Origin: Sphingomonas sp. Leaf242
GTDB taxonomy: Bacteria; Pseudomonadota; Alphaproteobacteria; Sphingomonadales; Sphingomonadaceae
DNA: 64,000 nucleotides
Reading direction: 5' to 3'
Assembly: GCF_001422045.1 (NCBI RefSeq)
Contig: NZ_LMLW01000008.1
Span: 500,501-564,500, forward strand
Made by a program: the position numbers and the translations under genes. Below, piece after piece: positions 25,990 through 35,072 of the stretch (position 1 is the first letter of the stretch; each line of letters begins with the position of its first letter). A model generated the notes under the pieces. The model was not told the origin of the DNA, ran no database searches, and saw only the letters and a list, made by a program, of their open reading frames with translations.

Positions 25990-27032
25990 AACTGATGCCC
26001 CGTGCGGTCGCGCTTGGTGGCGAGATACTGCGCATTGTGCGGGTTCGACGGCAGGAAATGCGGCACACGCTCGATCACCGTCACGCCTGCCGCTTCGAGT
26101 CCGGCGACCTTGGCGGGGTTGTTGGTCAGCAACCGCACCTCGCGCTGGCCGAGCAGCGTCAGCATCCGCGCCGCAACCCCGAAATCGCGCGCATCGACTG
26201 CAAAGCCGAGCCGCGTGTTCGCGTCGACCGTATCGAAGCCCTGGTCCTGCAACGCATACGCACGCAGCTTGTTGACCAGCCCGATCCCGCGACCTTCCTG
26301 CCGCAGATACAGCAGGATCCCCCAGCCGCCATGCTGGATCGCGTGGATCGCGGCGTGCAACTGCGGCCCGCAATCGCATTTGAGGCTGCCGAGCACGTCA
26401 CCCGTCAGGCACTCGCTGTGGAGGCGGACCAGCGGCGGCTGGCCGTTGGGCTGGCCGATCAGCAGCGCGATATGCTCGTCCGCGCTCTCAGGGCTGCGAA
26501 ACGCGACGATCTCCGCATCCTCTGCGCCTTCGACCGGAAGCCGCGCACGTGCCGCGAGTGTCAGGCGGTTCGCGTCCTCGTGTGCGTCGATATCTGCGGT
26601 AGTTATGCCGACTTCGGGTTCGCCGGTGCCGAGGAAGAAGGCGGGCAGCAATCCGGCGATCCTCGCGAGACGTAGCGCGGCGGCGGCTGCTTCGGGATCG
26701 GTCACCGGGAGCGTGCGGAACGGCCCCTTCAACGGAGTCGCAAGATCGAACTGTGGATCGGCCAGCGCGGTCGCGGCGGCGAAGTCGATCCAGGGGGCGC
26801 GATCGACGAGCACGGGCTCGGTCGGATCCGCGGCTGCGACCTGATTCGCGAGCTTCAACGTCGCCGCACGACCCGACGAGATCAGCACGCCGCCATTCGC
26901 CTCCGGATCGAACGCCGCCAACCGCTCTGCATCCGCCGTCTCGACCGCGAGCAGCACCAGCCCCTCGATCGCGATCGGCCAGCCACGCCGTAAAGCGTCC
27001 ACCGCGCGTGCCGCTGCGCGAGGATTACTCAA
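25986..27032 (-). CDS. ribA: GTP cyclohydrolase II (RibA) with degenerate N-terminal domain
   Basis: Catalyses the first committed step of riboflavin synthesis. In the C-terminal half, zinc-binding cysteines are in LHSECLTGDVLGSLKCDCGP, and YLRQEGRGIGLVNKLRAYAL and LTNNPAKVAGLEAAGV are diagnostic. The first 140 residues resemble a RibB domain but lack its acidic active-site motif, so the protein should not make dihydroxybutanone phosphate. The start is TTG at 27032, overlapping the xthA stop as TTGA. It is 348 residues. Confidence 0.92.
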   Translation of the reverse strand: MSNPRAAARAVDALRRGWPIAIEGLVLLAVETADAERLAAFDPEANGGVLISSGRAATLKLANQVAAADPTEPVLVDRAPWIDFAAATALADPQFDLATPLKGPFRTLPVTDPEAAAAALRLARIAGLLPAFFLGTGEPEVGITTADIDAHEDANRLTLAARARLPVEGAEDAEIVAFRSPESADEHIALLIGQPNGQPPLVRLHSECLTGDVLGSLKCDCGPQLHAAIHAIQHGGWGILLYLRQEGRGIGLVNKLRAYALQDQGFDTVDANTRLGFAVDARDFGVAARMLTLLGQREVRLLTNNPAKVAGLEAAGVTVIERVPHFLPSNPHNAQYLATKRDRTGHQF

Positions 27033-27811
27033 AACGCGAACTCGGTCATGATCGGAACGTGGTCGGACGGCTTCAGCCAGCTTCGGCAGCGTTCATAGAC
27101 GTGGTGCGACACCGCGGCTTCGGCGGCGGCACCGGTCGCCCACATGTGATCGAGCCGACGCCCGCGATCCGAGGCTGCCCAATCCTTTGCGCGGTAGCTC
27201 CACCACGTGAACAGGCGGGCGGGGGCGGGGTGGAAATGGCGGCCGAGATCGACCCAGTCGCCCGCTGCCTGCAACTTGCCGAGCGCCTCGACCTCGATTG
27301 GGGTGTGGCTGACGACGTCGAGCAACTGCTTGTGGCTCCACACGTCGGATTCGAGCGGGGCAATGTTGAAGTCGCCGACCAGGATGGTGGGGCCGGGGAG
27401 GGTTTCCGACCACGTCGTCATGCGCTCGATGAAGTCGAGCTTCTGGCCGAATTTGGGGTTCACCTCGCGATTGGGGACGTCGCCGCCGGCGGGGACGTAG
27501 ACGTTCTCGAGCCGTACGCCGTTCTCCAGCCGGACGCCGATGTGGCGCGCCTCGCTGTTTGCCTGCCAGTCGAAGCGGTCGTCCTCGACGATCGGCACGC
27601 GGCTCAGGATCGCGACGCCGTGGTGCATGCGCTGGCCGTGTAGGACGATGTGCTCGTAACCAAGCGCACGAAACGCCTCCAACGGGAAGTCGCCGTCGAT
27701 GACCTTGGTCTCCTGCAGGCACAGGATGTCGGGCTGCTCGTCGCGCAGAAACTGTTCGACGATGGCGATCCGGAAACGGACCGAGTTGATGTTCCAGGAG
27801 ACGATCTTCAC
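27029..27811 (-). CDS. xthA: Exodeoxyribonuclease III
   Basis: An AP endonuclease and 3'-phosphodiesterase for base-excision repair. From GTG at 27811 it reads VKIVSWNINSVRFRIAIVEQ, then DILCLQETKVIDGDFP (metal glutamate), YVPAGGDV, LVGDFNIAPLESDVW (D and N) and PSDHVPIMTEF (D and H). At 260 residues it has the family's length. No ATG lies near this point. The in-frame codons further upstream cross a structured non-coding region and were rejected. It heads the operon xthA-ribA-ydcF. Confidence 0.93.
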   Translation of the reverse strand: MKIVSWNINSVRFRIAIVEQFLRDEQPDILCLQETKVIDGDFPLEAFRALGYEHIVLHGQRMHHGVAILSRVPIVEDDRFDWQANSEARHIGVRLENGVRLENVYVPAGGDVPNREVNPKFGQKLDFIERMTTWSETLPGPTILVGDFNIAPLESDVWSHKQLLDVVSHTPIEVEALGKLQAAGDWVDLGRHFHPAPARLFTWWSYRAKDWAASDRGRRLDHMWATGAAAEAAVSHHVYERCRSWLKPSDHVPIMTEFAF

Positions 27812-28153
27812 CGGCGCGATGTAGCGTTGCGGGGGGGTGGGGACAAGGAACGCTGCTAGGGTGCGGAAGAAGTCAGAAGGTAGAAGGCGCCATCGGCAAA
27901 GCCGCTGTCGTCGACCGGGCTTTGCCCGTCGGCCGCGCTTGAGCGAGTCAGGCAAATCTTTTTGCCTGCCGCTCTACGCGAAAGACCCCCGCTCCGGGGG
28001 CATGGAGCGAGGGCCAACTCAGCGTTCGTCACGCAGGCAAGAAATGGGGAAACCATCCGGGCAACAGGGGGAAAAATCCCGAATGCCCCACATCCGCAGA
28101 CCACTCTCTAGGGGGCGGAACCTGTCGCTTGCATGAATGACACCGATTTTAGG
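27812..28153. other. Structured non-coding region between lolA and xthA
   Basis: 342 bp without a credible gene. Several short hairpins follow one another: CGGC-aaa-GCCG (27894-27904), CGGGC-ttt-GCCCG (27916-27928), CAGGCAAA-tctt-TTTGCCTG (27949-27968) and CCCCC-gctcc-GGGGG (27986-28000). The third reads GCAAAAAGATTTGC on the minus strand and may contribute to lolA termination. It must also contain the xthA promoter. I cannot assign an RNA family. Confidence 0.55.
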
Positions 28154-28783
28154 TTACTTTCTTACACCCGTGCGGCGCGGATCGTTCCAGCGGAAGGTAT
28201 TGTCGCTGACCGCTTCGCCGAATTTCTGGTTGGTCAGGCGGATCGTCGTGCGGTTGTTCTGGCTGTCGAGCGCGACCCAGCCCTGCAGCATCAACCCGCC
28301 CGGCGCACTCGCGTTGCGGACGAACACCAGCGTGATCCGGCCGTATTCCGGGTGCTTGGGATCGTTCGCCTCGACCGACACGATCCGCTGGTCGTAGCCG
28401 GGGACGAGTTTCGCATAACGCGTGATGTCGCGGGTGGGATCGAGCAGCACGCCCAGCGGCGAGTTCTTGATCGGCCAGCGCTGCACCTGCTTCACCGAAT
28501 AATCGATGAAGGTCAGCGCGCCGCCCTCCGCGACGATCAGGATCGGCACGCCCTTCTCGTACTGGAAACGCAGCTTGCCGGGCTTCTTGAGCGTCAGCAC
28601 GCCGGTCAGCACCTTGCCGTTGCGATCCGCCTGCGAGAAGTTCGCGGTCATGGTCTCGACCGATTGCAGGTGCTTCTGCACGGCGGCCAAGTCACCAGTC
28701 GCCTGCGCGGCGATCGGGGAGGGCACGGCGGCAACGGACAAAGCGGCGATCGTCGCGATCACCGCGGGGCGGGTATTGAACAT
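28154..28783 (-). CDS. lolA: Outer-membrane lipoprotein carrier protein LolA
   Basis: A periplasmic chaperone that carries lipoproteins from LolCDE to the outer membrane. The 209 residues have a Sec signal peptide (AVIATIAALSVAAVPSPIAA, cleavage near AQA) and the LolA pattern TMTANFSQADRNGKVLTGVL, KKPGKLRFQYEKGVPILIVA and LKPG-like turns, with WPIKNSPLGVLLDP. ATG at 28783 has a good AGGAG site. It stands alone between the porin and xthA. Alphaproteobacteria usually have LolA without LolB, and no LolB is seen here. Confidence 0.9.
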   Translation of the reverse strand: MFNTRPAVIATIAALSVAAVPSPIAAQATGDLAAVQKHLQSVETMTANFSQADRNGKVLTGVLTLKKPGKLRFQYEKGVPILIVAEGGALTFIDYSVKQVQRWPIKNSPLGVLLDPTRDITRYAKLVPGYDQRIVSVEANDPKHPEYGRITLVFVRNASAPGGLMLQGWVALDSQNNRTTIRLTNQKFGEAVSDNTFRWNDPRRTGVRK

Positions 28784-28880
28784 CGAAATCTCCTCAAGGC
28801 GCGACCGTTGCCCGCCCGCGCTTGAACCGCCACTGAATTCGACACGGCATTCGATGTGCGGCCAGCACTGAACCGCATCC

Positions 28881-28960
28881 GTCATCCTGACGAAAGTCAG
28901 GACCCAGGATCAAGCAGGGCAGCGAGTGTTATTCTGGGTCCTGACTTTCGTCAGGATGAC
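28881..28960. repeat. Palindromic repeat, family A copy 3
   Basis: GTCATCCTGACGAAAGTCAG and its complement as arms around a variable 22-bp centre, between the oprB-like gene stop and the lolA start. Only 43 bp separate it from the porin stop. Confidence 0.9.
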
Positions 28961-29003
28961 GGGGGAGGCGGACGTCGGCAACGTGTAAAGTCGATACCCC
29001 CCC

Positions 29004-30389
29004 TTACAGCGTAATGGCAGCCTTCATGCCCAGCACGCCGACGTCGTTCGCGTTATGCACACCCCCGGGGTTGTGGATGAACTGCACGTTCGGGCGCAGT
29101 TCCAGCCACCGCGTCGGATGCACGCTGTAGTAAATCTCCGACGCATATTCGGCATCCTGCACCGCCGGCCGCGTCGGATCGAGCGCCTCGCCCCTCGCGA
29201 CGCGCCCGTTCACGTTGGTCCGCGCCACGCCGAAGCCGAGGATGTCGCCCGGCCGCCACGGCACCAGCCCCTTGTAGAACAGTCCGGCTGCAACCTGATT
29301 GTCGGTGGTCGAGGTCGCGCGGTCGGCCTGAGTCGCGTTGAGGAATACGCTGAGACCGGTGACCGACTTGCCGTCCTTCGACGTGCCGGTGACCTGTTGC
29401 TGGAGATTGAGATACACGCCGTAGCGTGCGCTGCGGCGAAGGGGTTCGAGCCCGGTGATCGCGATCGGCTGGCGGTTCACATCGTAGAACACGTCGTCGC
29501 CGTTCGAGGTGTTGACCCAGCCGCCGACCTTGTACGCGCCGACCCGGCCATCGTTGTCGCCGCGATGCCATTCGGCCTCGACCGGGATCAGCGCGCCGGT
29601 CGCGCCGTGGAACCGGCCGATCACGAAGGCCTTTTCGAGGTTGCGCGGGTTTACCTCGTAGGCGGCGGTCTTCAGTGTCAGATGGTCGTTGACGTCGTAG
29701 CGCAGCCGCGCCCCCCATTGGCCGACCGGCCAGTTCTGCCAGTAATCGCCGACCAGATTACCAGGCTGCGCGCCGCAGAAGCTGAGGTTCTGGAAATAGC
29801 AGGAGAAGACCGCGAAATCCTCGCCAGGGTTGGTCCGGCCCGCCTTGATCTCGAATTTCTCACCGATCTTCTGCTCATACCAGAATTGCGTGAGGCGGAC
29901 GGTCTGGCCGCGGCCGTATACTTCCTGGACCTGTTGCAGCACGCCGAGATTGGCGTCCGCGCCGAGATCGCGGCCACGGCGATAGGTGACGGTCGCCTGG
30001 AACGCACCGCCCTTCAGTCCAACCACCTTGTCGAGATCGAGCAATACGCCGACGTCGAACTGGCCTGTCTCGCGCAACAGCTTCCGGTCGCCGCCCGAGA
30101 AGTTATAGCCGCTTTCCGAGGCATAGCGGGCGCTGACACCGATACCGCGATCCGCGAGGCGCTTGCGGATGTCGAACCAATCGGCGAACAAACCGGGGGG
30201 CGGGGTGCGCCGCGTATCGGCGGTCAGCGCGGATGGGGAGAGATCGCTGTCGCGACGCACGCCGGCGCGGGGGCGATGCTGTGTGTCAGTGGCGGTGCTG
30301 CCGGGGATCTGCTTGGCGGTATCCTGTGCGGAGACCTGACCGGGTAGGGCGAGCGCCACCGCTGCCGCAAACAACCGCCGATACTGCAT
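29004..30389 (-). CDS. OprB-family carbohydrate-selective porin
   Basis: A 461-residue outer-membrane porin. The signal peptide is RRLFAAAVALALPGQVSAQD with cleavage after VSA. Strands and turns include GLFADWFDIRKRLADRGIGV (the OprB N-terminal segment), GGAFQATVTYRRGRDLGADA, IKAGRTNPGEDFAVFSCYFQ, GQWGARLRYDVNDHLTLKTA and the C-terminal SIYYSV-like EIYYSVHPTRWLELRPNVQF with HNPGG. ATG at 30389 lies five bases after AGGTGG. The family admits glucose and other sugars; the exact substrate is not shown by the sequence. Confidence 0.87.
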   Translation of the reverse strand: MQYRRLFAAAVALALPGQVSAQDTAKQIPGSTATDTQHRPRAGVRRDSDLSPSALTADTRRTPPPGLFADWFDIRKRLADRGIGVSARYASESGYNFSGGDRKLLRETGQFDVGVLLDLDKVVGLKGGAFQATVTYRRGRDLGADANLGVLQQVQEVYGRGQTVRLTQFWYEQKIGEKFEIKAGRTNPGEDFAVFSCYFQNLSFCGAQPGNLVGDYWQNWPVGQWGARLRYDVNDHLTLKTAAYEVNPRNLEKAFVIGRFHGATGALIPVEAEWHRGDNDGRVGAYKVGGWVNTSNGDDVFYDVNRQPIAITGLEPLRRSARYGVYLNLQQQVTGTSKDGKSVTGLSVFLNATQADRATSTTDNQVAAGLFYKGLVPWRPGDILGFGVARTNVNGRVARGEALDPTRPAVQDAEYASEIYYSVHPTRWLELRPNVQFIHNPGGVHNANDVGVLGMKAAITL

Positions 30390-30491
30390 TACGCCCACCT
30401 GTTTTTCGTAACTTGTATCAACCCCGTATACCGGGCGTCGGCTGATCGAAACCCCGGTCTGCGTGCGTCACTTGGTGAAGGGCGCCCCTCC

Positions 30492-30572
30492 CAGTTCTCC
30501 CGCGAAGGTGGGAGAACTGGGTTCCAGGCGATATCGTTCTTGGTTCCTGGACCCCCGCGTTCGCGAGGGAAC
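30492..30572. repeat. Palindromic repeat, family E copy 2
   Basis: CAGTTCTCCCGCGAAGGTGG faces CCCCCGCGTTCGCGAGGGAA, with a TCCAGG/CCTGGA inner pair. It occupies most of the 220-bp gap between the porin start and the ftsK stop. Confidence 0.8.
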
Positions 30573-30609
30573 AGCGAGGCAAAGGACGGAGCGCCGCAGC
30601 ACCGTGACG

Positions 30610-32922
30610 CTAGATCGCATGCCCCTCGGTATCGCGCAGCACTTCGCGGCGGCCGACATGATCCGGGCGGCCGACGATGCCGTCCTTCTCCATCCGCTCG
30701 ATCAACCGCGCGGCGGAGTTGTAGCCGATCCGCAACTGGCGCTGGAGCCACGAGGTCGATGCCTTCTGCGACTCGCACACCAGCTGGATCGCCTGGCGAT
30801 ATTGCTGGTCCTCGGCGGAATCCTCACCGGTCGGCGAGCCCTCCAACGCGAAGCTCTCCTCGGGCTCCTCGGTAACGGAGGAGATGTAATCCGGCAGCCC
30901 CTGCGAGCGCCAGTGATCCGCCACCAGCCGCACTTCGTCGTCGGTCACGAACGGACCGTGGACACGGACGATGCCCTTGCCGCCGGGCATGTAGAGCATG
31001 TCGCCCTTGCCGAGCAGCTGCTCCGCGCCCTGCTCGCCGAGGATGGTGCGCGAATCGATCTTCGAGGTGACGTGGAAGCTGATCCGCGTCGGCAGGTTGG
31101 CCTTGATGACGCCGGTGATGACGTCGACCGACGGTCGCTGCGTCGCCATGATCAGGTGGATGCCCGCCGCGCGGGCCTTCTGTGCGAGCCGCTGGATCAG
31201 GAATTCGACCTCCTTGCCCGCGGTCATCATCAGGTCGGCGAGCTCGTCGACGATCACGACGATCTGCGGCAAAACATCGTATTCGAGCTTCTCTTCCTCG
31301 TACATCGGCGCGCCGGTGTCGGGATGATAGCCGGTCTGGACCTTCCGCCCGAGCGGCTGCCCCTTAGCTTTCGCACCGCGCACCTTGTCGTTGAAGCCGG
31401 CGAGGCTGCGCACGCCGACGGAGGACATCTGGCGATAGCGATCCTCCATCGTCTCGACCGCCCATTTCAGCGCGCGCACCGCCTTGGCGGGATCGGTGAC
31501 GACCGGCGACAACAGGTGCGGAATGTCGTCGTACATGCTCAGTTCGAGCATCTTCGGATCGATCATGATCATCCTGCACTGGTTCGGCGTCAGCTTGTAG
31601 AGCAGCGACAGGATCATGCTGTTCAGGCCGACCGACTTGCCCGAGCCGGTGGTGCCCGCGACCAGCAGATGCGGCATCGGCGCGAGATCGGCGATCACCG
31701 AATCGCCCGCGATGTTCTTGCCGAGAATGATCGGCAACTGCGCCGACTGGTCCTCGAACGTCTGGCTGCCGACGAGTTCGTGCAAGCTGACCGCCTCGCG
31801 CCGCGCATTCGGCAGCTCGATCCCGATCACGTTGCGCCCCGGGATCACCGCGACGCGCGCCGAGATCGCGGACATGTTGCGCGCGATATCGTCGGCGAGT
31901 GCGATGACGCGGCTCGCCTTGATGCCGGGCGCTGGCTCGAGTTCGTACATCGTCACGACCGGGCCGGGCCGCACTTCGATGATCGACCCCTTCACGTGGA
32001 AATCGTCGAGCACGTTCTCCAGCAGCCGCGCGTTGCGCTCGAGCCCTGCCTTGTCGATCACATTGCCCTGGCTCGGTGGTGACGGGGTGAGCAGGTCGAG
32101 GCTCGGCAGCGTGAAATTGTCGCGCAGGTCGAGCGACGACTGGCGCTCCTTGGGTTTCGCCTGCGATGGCGCATTCTGGCGATCCGCGATCACCGGGGCA
32201 GGGCGGGGGTCTGGCTCGGCTACAGCACGCGGTTCGACCGGCTTCCGGGTCAGCGTCAGCGGCTCGTCGTCGTCCTCGTCGATCTCCGCAAAGCCGTCAT
32301 AGCCGAGCGCCTCGGTGCGATTGCGGCGGGGAAGGCGCCATTTGCGCTCGCCGAGATCGATCTCGATACTCTTGCCCCATACTATCGCGCCCGCAATCGC
32401 GGCGACGAGCCCAATCGCGCGGGCGGTCCAGAGTTCCGCAACCGGCTGACCGACAAAGCTCAGCCCCCAATGCACCGCGCTCGCAACGGACAAGCCAATG
32501 ATCCCACCCCATCCGGCAGGCAGTGCCAATACCGAGGTGCCCGAGACGAACGCCAGCGCGCTCGCCATCAGCGCGACGCCGATCGTCGCGCCGCGCACCA
32601 TCCGCAGCCAGTGGCCGAGCGGGAGATCGCGCCACAGCCGCATGCCGAGGATCGGTCCGATCGGCAGCAACAGCGCCACCGCAGGCCCGAACAGGGTGAG
32701 CGCGATGTCGGCGAACCACGCGCCCGGCGGGCCGACCAGATTGTCAGGATAGGCGCCCGACGCTGTGTTGAGCGCAGCGTCGCTCGGGTGATAGCTCGCC
32801 AGCGCCAGCGCCATCAGCAGCGTGCCGACGAACAAAGCGATCGCCGCGATCAGCGCACCACTGCGGACGGCGCCCGCCTTCACCGTCTCACGCCACAAGG
32901 CTGGCTGCGCGCGGCTGGCCAT
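30610..32922 (-). CDS. ftsK: DNA translocase FtsK
   Basis: A septum-located DNA pump that completes chromosome segregation and activates XerCD. The 770 residues have four membrane helices in the first 190 (GALIAAIALFVGTLLMALAL onward), a short linker, the alpha-beta motor with Walker A AGTTGSGKSVGLNSMILSLL and Walker B IVVIVDELADLMMTAGKE, and a C-terminal gamma domain (LQRQLRIGYNSAARLIERME) that reads KOPS. The linker is short compared with E. coli FtsK, as is common outside gammaproteobacteria. It is divergent from the UbiH-like gene. Confidence 0.96.
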   Translation of the reverse strand: MASRAQPALWRETVKAGAVRSGALIAAIALFVGTLLMALALASYHPSDAALNTASGAYPDNLVGPPGAWFADIALTLFGPAVALLLPIGPILGMRLWRDLPLGHWLRMVRGATIGVALMASALAFVSGTSVLALPAGWGGIIGLSVASAVHWGLSFVGQPVAELWTARAIGLVAAIAGAIVWGKSIEIDLGERKWRLPRRNRTEALGYDGFAEIDEDDDEPLTLTRKPVEPRAVAEPDPRPAPVIADRQNAPSQAKPKERQSSLDLRDNFTLPSLDLLTPSPPSQGNVIDKAGLERNARLLENVLDDFHVKGSIIEVRPGPVVTMYELEPAPGIKASRVIALADDIARNMSAISARVAVIPGRNVIGIELPNARREAVSLHELVGSQTFEDQSAQLPIILGKNIAGDSVIADLAPMPHLLVAGTTGSGKSVGLNSMILSLLYKLTPNQCRMIMIDPKMLELSMYDDIPHLLSPVVTDPAKAVRALKWAVETMEDRYRQMSSVGVRSLAGFNDKVRGAKAKGQPLGRKVQTGYHPDTGAPMYEEEKLEYDVLPQIVVIVDELADLMMTAGKEVEFLIQRLAQKARAAGIHLIMATQRPSVDVITGVIKANLPTRISFHVTSKIDSRTILGEQGAEQLLGKGDMLYMPGGKGIVRVHGPFVTDDEVRLVADHWRSQGLPDYISSVTEEPEESFALEGSPTGEDSAEDQQYRQAIQLVCESQKASTSWLQRQLRIGYNSAARLIERMEKDGIVGRPDHVGRREVLRDTEGHAI

Positions 32923-33065
32923 GACCCGTATTCTCCAGTTGCAGTATAATGCGGAAATGCATCGCGCTAGGCGGCCTCAACGTCAAGGTAACCACGCGAC
33001 AACACGGGTTAAGCTGCGCCCGGATCGTCGTTGGCAGCGACCGGCTACCGGGATAAAGCGCGATC

Positions 33066-34280
33066 ATGGACACAGATGTAATCATCCTCGGTGGCGGGCT
33101 GGTCGGTGCGACGCTCGCCGTGGCGCTCGACGTGCACGGCATCTCGACGATCGTGATCGACCCCGCCGACCCCGCGGTGACGCTGGTGCCCGGCTTCGAC
33201 GGCCGCGCGTCGGCGGTGGCGAGCGCGAGCCACCGCATGCTCGACGCGATCGGCATCGGCGCGACGCTGGCGGGGCAGGGTTGTGCGATCCGGCAGATCC
33301 GGGTGAGCGATGGCCTCGAACCCGGCGCACTAGATTTCGTCCCCGCCGCCGACGATGGCGCGCTCGGCACGATGTACGAGAACAAGCTGCTCCGCCGCAC
33401 GCTGTTCGACGCCGCGACCGCCGCGCCGCATGTCGATCTCCGCATGCGGACGCGCGCGACGACGGTCGACCGCGCCGAATCGGGCGTCACCGCCACGCTG
33501 GACTCGGGCGACGTCATCCGCGCGCCGCTGTTGATCGCCGCGGAGGGCCGCAACTCGCCGACGCGCGAGGCCGCCGGAATCACGATCGCGCGCTGGTCGT
33601 ACGAGCACACCGCGATCATCGCCGCGTTCCACCACGAACGCTCGCACGAGGACGTCGCGTACGAGATCTTCTACGCGAGCGGCCCGTTCGCGCTGCTCCC
33701 GCTGCCGGATGATGCGGACGGTCACCGCTCGGCGATCGTCTGGACCGTCGACGCGAAGAACGCGCCCGGCATGCTGAAGCTCGGCGACCGCGCGTTCCTG
33801 GCGGAAGCGGAAAAGAGCATGGGCGGCTTCCTCGGCACGCTGTCAATGGCGACGCCGCGGTCGAGCTACCCGCTCGGCTTCCACCACGCTGCGCGGATCA
33901 CCGACGCGCGGCTCGCATTGGTCGGCGACGCTGGCCACGGCATCCACCCGATCGCCGGGCAGGGCCTCAACCTCGGTTTCCGCGACGTCGCGACGCTCGC
34001 CGAAGTGCTGGTCGAGGGCAAGCGCCTCGGACTCGACCTCGGCGACGCCGCGCTGCTCGCGCGCTACCAGCGCTGGCGCGGGCTCGACACGTTCATGACC
34101 GCGGCGGCCACCGACACGCTCACCCGTCTGTTCGGCCTCCCCGGCAAGACCGCCAGCGCCGTGCGCCGGTTCGGCATCAGCGCCGTCAACGCGATCCCGC
34201 CGCTGAAGGATCGCTTCATGGCCGAAGCACGCGGTGAAAGCGGCGATCTGCCCAAGCTGTTACAGGGTCTCAAGATCTGA
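33066..34280 (+). CDS. UbiH/UbiF-family FAD-dependent ubiquinone-biosynthesis hydroxylase
   Basis: A 404-residue flavoprotein monooxygenase. It has the FAD GxGxxG-like start DVIILGGGLVGATLAVALDV, a second motif LLIAAEGRNSPTREAAGI and the ribityl-binding ALVGDAGHGIHPIAGQGLNL, the UbiH/COQ6 signature (GDAAH.hP.aGqG.NlG). In alphaproteobacteria such enzymes (UbiH, UbiF, UbiL, UbiM) hydroxylate different ring positions, and which one this is cannot be told from the sequence alone. Its 3' end overlaps the convergent DUF2238 gene by 11 bp. Confidence 0.88.
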   Translation: MDTDVIILGGGLVGATLAVALDVHGISTIVIDPADPAVTLVPGFDGRASAVASASHRMLDAIGIGATLAGQGCAIRQIRVSDGLEPGALDFVPAADDGALGTMYENKLLRRTLFDAATAAPHVDLRMRTRATTVDRAESGVTATLDSGDVIRAPLLIAAEGRNSPTREAAGITIARWSYEHTAIIAAFHHERSHEDVAYEIFYASGPFALLPLPDDADGHRSAIVWTVDAKNAPGMLKLGDRAFLAEAEKSMGGFLGTLSMATPRSSYPLGFHHAARITDARLALVGDAGHGIHPIAGQGLNLGFRDVATLAEVLVEGKRLGLDLGDAALLARYQRWRGLDTFMTAAATDTLTRLFGLPGKTASAVRRFGISAVNAIPPLKDRFMAEARGESGDLPKLLQGLKI

Positions 34281-34884
34281 GGCCGGCAATCTGCCTGTCG
34301 TGAACGCGGGATAGCAGGAGCAAGGCGAGTATGGCGCCGACCAGGCACATCAGCATGTCCCACTGCGTATCCCAGGGGTCGCCTTGCGTCCCGAGAAACG
34401 CGTCCGCGCCCTGGGCGAGCGCGACGGCGGCGCCGAACTCGATCAGTTCGTACAAGGCGCTGACGGATAGGCAGTAGGCGAGGACGGTGACCGTCAGCAG
34501 TCGGCGCGACGCGATACTGCCGGTCCGGATAAGAATCTCGCGCAGGACGATCGCGGGCACGAACCCCTGCATCAGATGTCCGAACCGATCATACGGATTG
34601 CGCGCGAGATGCAGCCAGTCCTGCACCGCGAAACCGATAGGTACGCGAGCGTAGGTGTAGGCACCGCCGAGCATCAGGACGAAGCCGTGCAGTGCGATCA
34701 GCAACAGCGCGACGTTCGTGAAGATGAAACGGCGGTGCAGTGCGATCAGTATCGGGAAGGCGATCAGGACGGGGGCGATCTCCATCCACCACGTCGTACG
34801 GTCGAACGGCGCCCATCCCGATGCGACAAGTCCGATTCCCCAAACCACGCCGAGAATCGAGAGGCGGCGGTCGGTCGTTGGCAT
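34270..34884 (-). CDS. DUF2238 (YjdF-like) integral membrane protein
   Basis: A 204-residue protein with about six membrane segments. YDRFGHLMQGFVPAIVLREI and ALYELIEFGAAVALAQGADA with GTQGDPWDTQWDMLMCLVGA are the conserved family blocks, rich in charged residues. The function is unknown. The ATG at 34884 shares a base with the TGA of the upstream Trm112-like gene (TGATG), so re-initiation is likely. It ends a four-gene minus-strand operon that starts with cnoX. Confidence 0.85.
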   Translation of the reverse strand: MPTTDRRLSILGVVWGIGLVASGWAPFDRTTWWMEIAPVLIAFPILIALHRRFIFTNVALLLIALHGFVLMLGGAYTYARVPIGFAVQDWLHLARNPYDRFGHLMQGFVPAIVLREILIRTGSIASRRLLTVTVLAYCLSVSALYELIEFGAAVALAQGADAFLGTQGDPWDTQWDMLMCLVGAILALLLLSRVHDRQIAGLRS

Positions 34885-35072
34885 CAGTCGAATGCGTGTC
34901 CGTCGAGTTGCCGGGCTTCCTCGACTAGCATCACCGGCACGCCGTCCCTGATCGGATAGGCCAGACGGGCGGCATCCGAAATTATCTCCTGTGCTGCTTC
35001 ATCATAGCGCAACTGCGTTCGCGTCATCGGGCAGACGAGGCGTTCGAGCAACCACGGATCGAGCGCGCTCAC
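34884..35072 (-). CDS. Trm112-family small protein
   Basis: A 62-residue Trm112/YcaR-like protein, [20 protein letters not shown] then [20 protein letters not shown]. In eukaryotes and archaea Trm112 activates methyltransferases; bacterial homologues have no firm role. Of the usual paired cysteines only the one in LVCP is present, so metal binding is doubtful. Its start overlaps the upstream Lon-N gene stop (ATGA). Confidence 0.85.
   Translation of the reverse strand: MSALDPWLLERLVCPMTRTQLRYDEAAQEIISDAARLAYPIRDGVPVMLVEEARQLDGHAFD

Noticed and set aside
27812..28153. 6S RNA or another known small RNA
   Set aside because: I could not find the long closing stem with a central bubble or any other family signature; it was kept only as an unassigned structured region.
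31986..32000. CTTCACGTGGAAATC in ftsK, similar to a parS half
   Set aside because: One half-site is degenerate and it lies 26 kb from the origin. The symmetric 16-mer is not present.
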